From assembly GCA_910579745.1 (NCBI GenBank), contig CAJTVH010000095.1:1-5150 (forward strand): 5,150 bases of DNA. Reading direction: 5' to 3'. Position 1 is the first letter of the stretch. The number at the start of each line of letters is the position of its first letter. The notes under the pieces are model-generated. The model made no database searches and was not told the origin of the DNA. It was given only the letters and a program-made list of their open reading frames with translations. Position numbers and translations under genes: made by a program. Positions 1 to 5,150 of the stretch are shown here, piece by piece. The DNA is from an uncultured Clostridia bacterium (GTDB lineage Bacteria; Bacillota; Clostridia; Lachnospirales; CAG-274).

Positions 1-1
1 C

Positions 2-306
2 AGTATTATGAATCACTGGGGCAGGCAGCTTAAAGATTTCGTGAAGAAAAAGTGTAAAGGGATATTGACAATATCAAGATGTGGCAGAACAGTAGCAAAT
101 CATATTAGCACCTGCTCCTGTGGTAATATGAGAAACTCCAATATTACTTTAGAGATTAAATAAGCTCTCAAACCTTCAAAAAAAGCATCAATAACTTTGA
201 AAGCATTAAGCAATATAAAGAGTTACTTGATTTAGTTATTATAACTCAAACAGAATTTGAGGTAAAGAAAAACAACTCACAGACTTCTTTTATTGTTTCA
301 CACTAA
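2..306 (+). pseudogene. Unidentified broken coding remnant, left edge of window
   Basis: Frame 2 is open from the window edge to a TAA at 161-163 (53 codons; includes a Cys-Ser-Cys motif in STCSCGN and a basic stretch KDFVKKKCKG). The frame starting at 160 then stays open to a TAA at 304-306 (48 codons; Lys/Asn/Glu rich, with NNFESIKQYKELLDL). An open frame that hands over to another at the same point is what a single frameshift in an old gene would give, but chance openness in AT-rich DNA is also possible. The antisense strand in codon register with frame 2 is also nearly open (one TGA), so even the strand is not certain. I do not recognise a family. A terminator hairpin lies 80 bases downstream on the plus strand, which mildly favours plus-strand coding. 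Confidence 0.3.
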
Positions 307-384
307 AAATTTCACAAATTTCTATAATTAAAAATGATAACTTTAACATAAAATAATTAAAAGCTAAGAGGATAAATTTTATGG

Positions 385-417
385 AAACCCACAAAAATTA
401 ATTTCTGTGGATTTTTT
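385..417 (+). terminator. Rho-independent terminator upstream of the chemoreceptor
   Basis: CCACA at 389-393 pairs with TGTGG at 406-410. After one A/C mismatch the stem continues inward with AAA/TTT around a TTAA loop, and outward, after a second mismatch, with AAA/TTT. A run of six Ts (412-417) follows directly. It would end transcripts from the unidentified remnant at 1-306 and insulate the chemoreceptor gene. A tiny ORF (ATG at 381, six codons) overlaps the hairpin and has AGAGG ahead of it; I regard this as coincidence rather than an attenuator. Confidence 0.6.
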
Positions 418-427
418 ATATTTTCTA

Positions 428-456
428 TTGTCTTATTTTGTTATTTGTTATATAAT
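428..456 (+). promoter_or_regulatory. Candidate sigma-A-type promoter for the chemoreceptor
   Basis: TTGTCT (428-433; four of six match the -35 consensus TTGACA) and a perfect TATAAT (451-456) are separated by the ideal 17 bases. It lies just downstream of the terminator, and transcription would start near 463, leaving a leader of roughly 150 nt before the GTG at 617. In such AT-rich DNA isolated -10 matches are common, but the spacing and position favour this one. No sigma-28 (flagellar/chemotaxis) promoter with a GCCGATAA-like -10 was seen. Confidence 0.5.
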
Positions 457-602
457 TTCTATAAAGATATTTTTTTAGCTTATATTAAGTTCAAAAGTCA
501 TATACATATTTTACTCATACTAAGATTAAGTTATTTACAGCAAATCTACTATATAACAACAACTTATAAGTCTTTGAGAATATCTCCAAATAAATAACAT
601 TG

Positions 603-608
603 AAAGGA
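603..608 (+). promoter_or_regulatory. RBS that fixes the GTG start of the chemoreceptor
   Basis: AAAGGA sits eight bases before the GTG at 617-619, a normal Shine-Dalgarno spacing. A competing ATG at 609-611 is too close to the RBS and meets a TGA after three codons, so the GTG is the start. Starting there also places the first transmembrane helix directly after a short Lys-containing N-terminus, as expected for a chemoreceptor. Confidence 0.7.
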
Positions 609-616
609 ATGTTTGT

Positions 617-2500
617 GTGAATAAATTAATTTTAAAGTACTTATCTTTTTATATGATTACAGCTTTTGTTATAACTATTATTTTTATTTATCAATTTCAA
701 ACCGCTGTTATTAGCAGAGAACGGACAAACACAAGCGAGGAAAAAATTTTACAGGTGCGTGAAAAACTAAAAGCGAATAATGAGGACATCTCACGAATTA
801 CGGAAAGCTTAAGTCAAAGTAATCTTGTTAAATCCCGCGCTTTCGCTCGCATTATTCAAGAAGACCCATCCATACTTACATCTGTTGAGAAAATTAATGA
901 AATAGCTAATATTCTTATGGTTGACGAACTTCATGTAACTGATGAGCGCGGTGTCTTGAAATATGGAAACATTCCTGAATATATAGGTCTTGATTTTACA
1001 AATGGAGAGCAGACAAAACCTTTCCTTCAGATACTTACAGACTCCTCAGTAGAAATAGTTCAGGAACCTCAGCCAAACGCTGCTAAAGGAATTATGTTTC
1101 AATACATAGGAGTCGCGCGAAAAGACCAAAAAGGTATTGTTCAGGTAGGCGTAAGGCCGGAAATACTTGAAAATATGCTTGAAAACACAAAAATAGAAAC
1201 CGTTCTCAGTGAGTTTGACTTTGGAGTGGACGGATATGTTTTCGCCATTGATAAAAACAGTAAACAAATCCTCGCTATAAAAAATAAAAGTCTCATCGGT
1301 AAAATGTATTCCGACGCTGGGTTTAACGACACGATTTTTTCAAGTAAAGAGGGTACCGCCATTGTTGATGGGACAGAGGTTTGTTTTTACGTAGATTCAT
1401 ATGATGATATGATTATAGGAACAGTTATGCCTGTAAGTGAGTATTTTGAGCAAAGATACACTCAGACCATTTCTGTCTCGATAAGTATATTTATTATTTT
1501 TCTTTTGCTTTTAATCTTTATAGGTATGCTTATCAACAGAAAAATTGTCAAAGGTATACATAATATTGTAGCCGGCCTCCAAAGGGTTGAAAAGGGTAAT
1601 TTCAACCTGAAAATAGAAGAGTTTGGAAATAAGGAATTTAAAATCCTAAGCACTGGAATTAACTCAATGGTTGACGGGATAAGTAAAAATATTAAAGATA
1701 ATGAAAAGCTTATGAGACAACAAAAAAATATCTTTGATAAAAATCTCCAGCTCATTGAAAATATAAAAAATGTTTCACTTGAGATTAACACAGCGTCGAA
1801 AAAGACTGTTGATATGGCTAACTCTATATATTCTGGTTCAACAAATCAAGAGGATTCTCTTGTGGCTCTTAATAAATCTATGGAACTTATTACCGAGCAA
1901 CTTAAAAATAACGCATCTGTCTCAACAAAGGTTTCCAACGACACAAATTCAGTTGTCTCAAATATACTTGTGACAAAAGATAATATGCAGAGACTTAATG
2001 AGTCAATGAAGAATATCTTTGAGTATTCAAATAAAATAAGTAATATAATAAATGAGGTTGACTCAATAGCGACACAAACAAATATGCTTGCCGTAAACGC
2101 CTCTATTGAGGCCGCCAGAGCGGGAGAACAAGGTAAAGGTTTCGCCGTTGTCGCCATACAGGTAGGTGAACTTGCCAAAAAAAGTGCCGAAGCGGCGAAA
2201 GAAACCGCCGGCATTCTCTCAAATACAATCACAGCAGTTGAGGAGGGTCAAAAAATCACGGGAACAGCTGTCTCGGAATTTTTAAAATTTGTTAATGACA
2301 TTGAGGAAGCTGGCAAAAGTATAAATCAGATTTCAACTATGGCAAACAATCAAGTAAATGATGCTATAGAAGTTTTGTCAGGACTTGAGCAAATAGCTGA
2401 AATCGCTAAAGAAAGCCGTGTTTCCGCTGTTGAGAGTAAAAATACTTCTGAGGAACTCACAAAGCAGGCGGACCTGCTTATGAAATTTGTAAATAAATAA
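617..2500 (+). CDS. Methyl-accepting chemotaxis protein (Cache-type sensor, HAMP, signalling domain)
   Basis: A 627-residue transmembrane chemoreceptor. Ligand binding outside the cell would control the histidine kinase CheA through CheW at the cytoplasmic tip. Visible order: short N-terminus; TM1 about 8-27; extracytoplasmic sensor about 28-282, of a size and pattern (DELHVTDERGVLKYG; GVDGYVFAIDKNSKQILA) fitting a double-Cache domain; TM2 about 283-306 (IFIIFLLLLIFIGMLI); HAMP about 304-358; then a long helical signalling domain. The hairpin tip at about 480-523 is close to consensus (SIATQTNMLAVNASIEAA, then RAGEQGKGFAVVA), but the usual EVRxLA follow-on reads QVGELA. Flanking helices rich in Glu, Gln, Ser and Thr (about 390-430 and 575-615) are the likely methylation helices. 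There is no C-terminal CheR/CheB-tethering pentapeptide; the protein ends MKFVNK. It contains no Trp and only one Cys (about 256). It appears intact and monocistronic with its own promoter and terminator; no chemotaxis kinase or adaptor gene lies nearby. Family assignment is secure; ligand unknown. Confidence 0.96.
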   Translation: MNKLILKYLSFYMITAFVITIIFIYQFQTAVISRERTNTSEEKILQVREKLKANNEDISRITESLSQSNLVKSRAFARIIQEDPSILTSVEKINEIANILMVDELHVTDERGVLKYGNIPEYIGLDFTNGEQTKPFLQILTDSSVEIVQEPQPNAAKGIMFQYIGVARKDQKGIVQVGVRPEILENMLENTKIETVLSEFDFGVDGYVFAIDKNSKQILAIKNKSLIGKMYSDAGFNDTIFSSKEGTAIVDGTEVCFYVDSYDDMIIGTVMPVSEYFEQRYTQTISVSISIFIIFLLLLIFIGMLINRKIVKGIHNIVAGLQRVEKGNFNLKIEEFGNKEFKILSTGINSMVDGISKNIKDNEKLMRQQKNIFDKNLQLIENIKNVSLEINTASKKTVDMANSIYSGSTNQEDSLVALNKSMELITEQLKNNASVSTKVSNDTNSVVSNILVTKDNMQRLNESMKNIFEYSNKISNIINEVDSIATQTNMLAVNASIEAARAGEQGKGFAVVAIQVGELAKKSAEAAKETAGILSNTITAVEEGQKITGTAVSEFLKFVNDIEEAGKSINQISTMANNQVNDAIEVLSGLEQIAEIAKESRVSAVESKNTSEELTKQADLLMKFVNK

Positions 2501-2521
2501 AACCTTTTAAATTTTCAATAT

Positions 2522-2559
2522 AAAAAACCACCTAGTCTGCCAAACTTTGGTGGTTTTTT
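2522..2559 (+). terminator. Strong rho-independent terminator after the chemoreceptor, probably bidirectional
   Basis: AAAAAACCACC (2522-2532) is perfectly complementary to GGTGGTTTTTT (2549-2559): an 11-bp stem with a 16-base loop, starting 21 bases after the chemoreceptor stop. The T-run on the plus strand serves the chemoreceptor. The A-run on the left becomes a T-run on the minus strand, so the same hairpin would also stop transcripts arriving from the convergent transposase remnant. Confidence 0.88.
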
Positions 2560-2625
2560 CCTTTAAAATAATCTTTTGATTGTAGAAGACGCTCTCGCAG
2601 AAGCTAACTACCTTTTATACCTTTG

Positions 2626-2647
2626 ATAATAATGATTCTATTATTAT
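2626..2647. repeat. AT-only palindrome next to the IS end
   Basis: ATAATAAT (2626-2633) and ATTATTAT (2640-2647) form an 8-bp inverted repeat around a six-base loop, ending five bases before the left inverted repeat of the IS630 element. No T-tract follows on either strand, so it is unlikely to be a terminator. It may simply reflect AT-rich sequence, or be a secondary structure near the insertion site. Confidence 0.4.
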
Positions 2648-2649
2648 AT

Positions 2650-3494
2650 TCAAAGAACTTGAAAATACTTAAATAAAGCGTCATCAAATGTTGAAAAATT
2701 CAGAAGAATTTTTTTCAAAAGACGCTTAAGTTTATTCCAAAATTTTTCTATTGGATTTAATTCAGGGGAATACGGCGGAAGAAAAATTAAACGATGTTTA
2801 TATTCCTGAGCAATAGAAAAAAGCTGCTTTTTACGATGGAATGACGCATTATCCATCACTATAACACTATCTTTTGGAAGAATCGGCATAAGCTGGCTAG
2901 AAAACCAATACTCGAACAAATCACTTTTCATTGTACCGCTGTATTCTAAAGGTGCAATAATTTTCTTATTAAGCTGTGCTCCGCAATTCCGGCTCTTTTA
3001 TATTCGCGTCCGCTTATTTTTCCATATACTTTTTTCCTCTAAGTGAGTATCCATACTCACGATATAAATATGTATCTATTGCTGTTTCCTCTATATAAAC
3101 TATTTTATTTTTTGATATATTCTCTATTTCCTTTTCATAATCTTTTACTTTATCCTTGTTTTGTTCTTTGTAAATTTCTGTCTTTTTTTTGTGTAATATT
3201 CTGACGCTTAAGTGCTTTCCTTACCGCAGTATCAATGCATTCAAATACCTCAGCTATTTCCTTTAAATATGCATCTGGATGCTCAGCTATATATTCCTTT
3301 AATTTTTTAGGAGCTATTTTCTTGAACGTTCGATTTAATGGTTTAGTTTCCAAATCTCTTTTTTCTTTTAATTGACGCTCCCATCTTTGTATAGTTGAAA
3401 TCGCTGCTACAAATATATTACTTGTTTCTTCCAGTGTATGTCCCTTTTGTCTGTATTCTATTACTCTTTTTCTATATTTTATTGGATAACTCAT
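2650..3494 (-). pseudogene. IS630-family DDE transposase, degenerate (three frameshifts, catalytic Asp to Glu)
   Basis: Cut-and-paste transposase of the IS630/Tc1-mariner group; the reconstructed length is about 281 residues. Segment 1 (3494 to about 3190) carries the N-terminal helix-turn-helix DNA-binding region (MSYPIKYRKRVIEYRQKGHT; STIQRWERQLKE; a second helical region before ALKRQNITQKK). Segment 2 (about 3190-3036) reads VYIEETAIDTYLYREYGYSL, which corresponds to the family motif VYIDETGIDTYLY; the first catalytic Asp (GAG codon at 3089-3091) is now Glu. Segment 3 (about 3030-2985) reads KVYGKISGREYKRAGIA. Segment 4 (about 2979-2650) reads AQLNKKIIAPLEYSGT, then keeps the second Asp in SVIVMDNASFHRKK and the Glu in LPPYSPELNPIEKFW. 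Frame breaks: one extra base in an eight-A run (T at 3183-3190), one base missing from a six-A run (T at 3030-3035), one base missing near 2980. The leader before the ATG is almost pure A/G without a clear RBS. Family assignment is firm; the gene is inactive. Confidence 0.92.
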
Positions 3495-3526
3495 ATTTTT
3501 CTTTTTTTTCTTTTTTCAAGTTCTTT
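2652..3526 (-). mobile_element. IS630-family insertion sequence remnant
   Basis: An element of about 875 bases containing one degenerate IS630-type transposase gene on the minus strand. A perfect 14-bp inverted repeat bounds it: AAAGAACTTGAAAA at 2652-2665 and its complement TTTTCAAGTTCTTT at 3513-3526. The left repeat overlaps the transposase stop codon; the right one lies about 20 bases before its start. IS630 elements insert at TA and duplicate it: the right copy is flanked outside by TA when read outward (complement of 3527-3528), while the left copy is flanked by TC. So either the left flank has mutated or rearranged, or the true ends differ by a few bases. Because the transposase is broken and has lost a catalytic residue, the element cannot move by itself. 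Confidence 0.8.
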
Positions 3527-3527
3527 T

Positions 3528-4555
3528 ACTATATATTTACTTATAAGCGAGCGGAGAACCCAAGAAAAAGCGGAAAATGTGATATGTCATAATGCACATA
3601 CTGAAAGTGGTTACACGAAGTCAAAAACAGAATACAGAATATGGCACAAAGATGGTTTTTATACAACTGTCACGAAAACGGAGTATGATTTTTATAACTA
3701 TTGTAAAAGCTTATAGAATTAATCAAAAATTTTGATTTTCCGGTGTGCGGAGAGAAAATAATATCTATTTTACATAATAATAAAGCGAGTATTAAAGTTT
3801 TTGAGTGTCTGACGGGGTTAAAACTTCCAAAGTCTTATAAGAAGAGAATAGAATATTTGAGGGGTATTTCCGTCTCTGACTTTAAAGACGCGCGAACATA
3901 TAAACCAGAAGCGGTAAAAGAAAATGAGGAAATGTTTTATATATCTATGTTTAGCGGAGACTGGGACGGAGTGAGAGCGGAACGTTTTAAGAAATATGGA
4001 TTTGATATATTTATATCTGAGATAGGGGGAGTGTGGAATTTGTCAGAAGCTAAGAACGTGTTAAACATCTCGATGGGGGAAAGCAAAGAAATATGCAGGC
4101 AAAACATTTTAGTGCTGAATACGAAGAAATATACTTGCTATAAGACAGCTTCAAAATATATGAGCGTTAGCACTTCAAAAGGCGATGTTTCGGGATTAAA
4201 TAGCGAAATTAATCAAACTAAATCAGCTATTGAGCAAAACGAAATAAGAGTAAGAAGCTTTAAGGAAACAATAAGCCTGATTAATAATTTCTCATGGCAG
4301 GGCGGCGGTGTTTAAATATTTAACACACACGGTCTTAACAGAGCCAAACAAGAAATTAACTTGGCTAAAAGTATGGCGAAGGGTCTTATTCAGACACAGC
4401 GAAAACTTACCGACAAAGCTGAGAAAATGAGAATGTTTCCGCCTAACGCCGTTACAGAAATACAAAATATAAATAAACGTATAAGCGGAATAGGCGGGAC
4501 TATAACGAGACTTGAGAGAGAGAAATATAAATTAAGCCGATGGAACATCAGCTGA
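3528..4555 (+). pseudogene. Decayed gene of unknown function, truncated at the IS edge, coiled-coil-like C-terminal part
   Basis: Three consecutive plus-strand segments read as one former protein. First, 3528-3716 runs straight out of the IS end with no start codon (ISERRTQEKAENVICHNAHT; YRIWHKDGFYTTVTKTEYDF) and ends at a TAG. Adding one A to the run at 3704-3709 joins it smoothly to the next frame (YNYCK-KLIELIKNFDFPV). Second, that frame runs to a TAA at 4313-4315. It includes CGEKIISILHNNKASIKVFE, LPKSYKKRIEYLRG, SMFSGDWDGVRAERFKKYGF and DIFISEIGGVWNLSEAKNVL, then Gln/Glu/Asn-rich helix. Third, after the stop the same frame continues without interruption to 4555 (NRAKQEINLAKSMAKG; MFPPNAVTEIQNINKRI; ITRLEREKYKL), again coiled-coil-like. 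A GTG at 3743 could formally start a 190-residue protein, but it has no convincing RBS and the upstream in-frame residues look coding. I do not recognise the family; the style resembles large proteins of phages or conjugative elements, which is only an impression. No signal peptide is visible because the N-terminus is lost. Confidence 0.65.
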
Positions 4556-5005
4556 ATAAATCAATAATATTTGGGGAAATGATGTTTCTGATGATGAGAG
4601 ACAAGAAGAGGACAAATCCAAAGAAATAATAAGCGGGGAGCCGAAAAATGAAAGCGGAGAGGGAGAAAAGACCGTAAAAACAATAGGCTTTGACGAATAT
4701 AAACCTTTAATAAAAATGGACGGATTCTTCTTCCAATAAGGGACATAGCGGAGCTTTTGGAGTGTAAAACTGACTGAAACACAGACACAAAAACCTCGGT
4801 CATAAAAAGAAACGATGAAACTATAGAATTTACGATAGGGCAAAAATATTTTATGCTGGACGGGACAAAATATAATATTGACATGGAAGCGGAAATTTAT
4901 AAAAATAAAACATATATTCCAATCAGGAGTATAAGTGGGCTTTTGGTATAAAAATTGATTATAATAATTATAGATAAAACGATTACTGTAAAATATTACA
5001 GTACC
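4536..5005 (+). pseudogene. Decayed stalk-domain segment (copper amine oxidase N-terminal-like)
   Basis: Frame 4536-4739 encodes an acidic linker (INNIWGNDVSDDERQEEDKS; EIISGEPKNESGEGEKTVKT) and is broken by TAA at 4557-4559 and 4737-4739. A one-base shift near 4722 moves to the frame reading ILLPIRDIAELLECKTD, then a TGA at 4775-4777 exactly where the family has Trp (D-W-N-T-D-T-K-T), then SVIKRNDETIEFTIGQKYFM, LDGTKYNIDMEAEIYKNKTY and IPIRSISGLL. Further small shifts near 4945 and 4973 are needed to read GIKIDYNNYR and then KTITVKYYS. The pattern (hydrophobic strand, P-[IL]-R-x-[IL], DG-x-x-Y, Y-I-P-I-R, final TITV strand) is the roughly 90-residue domain called copper amine oxidase N-terminal or stalk domain, found on secreted surface proteins of Clostridia and relatives; it has no oxidase activity itself. 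It could be the C-terminal end of the preceding pseudogene: one base change in frame near 4536 would join KYKL to ADGTSAE. Confidence 0.72.
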
Positions 5006-5150
5006 CAAAAGGAAATGAAAAGGTAATGTTTGTAATAATCGCCCTTGTAGAGCATGGAAATCACTTTCTGAAATTCCTCCAATGTCCAGAAGTCAACCTT
5101 TGTCTTTTTGCTCTTGATATTGCCTATCATATGTGACGGATTCATTTTCG
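4996..5150 (-). pseudogene. Truncated tyrosine recombinase (phage/ICE-type integrase) fragment, continues beyond the window
   Basis: Read on the minus strand from the window edge, the frame gives KMNPSHMIGNIK, then KTKVDFWTLEEFQKVI, then YKGDYYKHYLFISFWVL and a TAA (4996-4998). This matches the junction between the core-binding and catalytic domains of Tn916/phage-type tyrosine integrases, where a FWTxEEFxxFI motif and a YYxxLFxxLWLLxxTGMRxGE-like helix are typical. The protein stops just before the expected TG[ML]R segment, so the Arg, His-x-x-Arg and Tyr catalytic residues are all absent. The Met at 5145-5143 is probably internal, and the N-terminal half should lie to the right of the window. 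It is tail-to-tail with the stalk-domain pseudogene, and the two homologies meet at about 4999-5005. The fragment cannot catalyse recombination. Confidence 0.82.

Larger units (their letters stand above)
307..616. other. Intergenic region before the chemoreceptor
   Basis: This 310-base stretch is very AT-rich and has no credible coding frame. It holds the terminator at 385-417, the promoter candidate at 428-456 and the RBS at 603-608. Between about 463 and 600 I see only unstructured A/T-rich leader. I looked for a cyclic-di-GMP-type riboswitch, which precedes some clostridial chemoreceptor genes, and found none of its G-rich conserved blocks. Confidence 0.6.

Noticed and set aside
381..417. 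Leader peptide (six-codon ORF) with attenuator hairpin
   Set aside because: The ORF is too short, has no run of regulatory codons, and is far from and not linked to a biosynthetic gene. A simple terminator for the upstream remnant is enough.
457..616. Cyclic-di-GMP or other riboswitch ahead of the chemoreceptor
   Set aside because: None of the G-rich conserved blocks or stable paired elements expected of such an aptamer are present.
1046..2232. Several minus-strand and alternative-frame open frames inside the chemoreceptor
   Set aside because: They lie wholly within an intact, family-matching gene and show antisense composition (Ser/Leu/Phe-rich), with no RBS or recognisable domain.
3395..3592. 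Hydrophobic plus-strand frames that look like small membrane proteins
   Set aside because: They are the antisense of the A-rich 5' end of the transposase and its leader (the pyrimidine tract at 3496-3517); the hydrophobicity comes from TTT and TTC codons.
4557..4777. In-frame TAA and TGA codons as recoded sense codons (for example TGA read as Trp)
   Set aside because: The TGA at 4775 does sit where the stalk domain has Trp, but TGG is used for Trp elsewhere in this DNA (3528-4555 remnant, integrase fragment), TAA stops and frameshifts also occur in the same gene, and neighbouring genes are equally degraded. Pseudogene decay explains everything.
4532..5008. Minus-strand open frames of 158 and 107 codons across the stalk region
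   Set aside because: Their translations are Phe/Ser/Tyr-rich shadows of the Lys/Glu/Asp-rich plus-strand frames. The plus-strand readings contain a recognisable domain.
1..5150. CRISPR array, tRNA or rRNA genes, toxin-antitoxin pair
   Set aside because: No regularly spaced direct repeats, no cloverleaf-like segment, no rRNA-like conserved blocks, and no adjacent pair of small intact ORFs with RBS were seen on either strand.

Overview
The window is AT-rich DNA, most likely from an anaerobic low-GC Firmicute of the Clostridia type. This is inferred from A/T-biased codons, an AAAGGA ribosome binding site before a GTG start, a Cache-type chemoreceptor, a copper-amine-oxidase-like stalk domain (a domain common in clostridial surface proteins) and IS630 plus tyrosine-integrase remnants. 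The genetic code is standard: TGG is used for Trp in conserved motifs, and the TGA/TAA codons inside decayed genes are real stops.

Layout. 1-306: a short stretch with coding character but broken frames, unidentified; it is followed by a hairpin-plus-T-tract terminator (385-417). 307-616: intergenic, holding that terminator, a good sigma-A-type promoter candidate (428-456), a leader of roughly 150 nt and the RBS. 617-2500 (+): the only clearly intact gene, a 627-residue membrane chemoreceptor (methyl-accepting chemotaxis protein), closed by a strong, probably bidirectional terminator (2522-2559). 2560-2651: a short spacer with an AT-rich palindrome. 2652-3526 (-): a dead IS630-family insertion sequence bounded by perfect 14-bp inverted repeats; its transposase has three frameshifts, and the first catalytic Asp is now Glu. 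3528-4555 (+): a decayed gene of unknown function, beheaded at the IS edge, with one frameshift and one in-frame stop and a coiled-coil-like C-terminal part. About 4536-5005 (+): a decayed stalk-domain (copper amine oxidase N-terminal-like) coding segment, perhaps the C-terminal end of the same ancestral gene. 4996-5150 (-): a truncated tyrosine recombinase/integrase fragment that abuts the stalk pseudogene tail-to-tail and runs off the window.

How it fits together. The chemoreceptor is a self-contained transcription unit that would sense an unidentified extracellular ligand and signal to CheA/CheW encoded elsewhere. Everything to its right is a graveyard of mobile-element and accessory DNA in which frameshifts, nonsense codons and truncation junctions can be read individually. 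I see no intact novel multi-gene system. The item best worth following is the decayed unknown gene at 3528-5005, because intact homologues may have an undescribed architecture (unknown N-terminal region, coiled coil, acidic linker, stalk domain).
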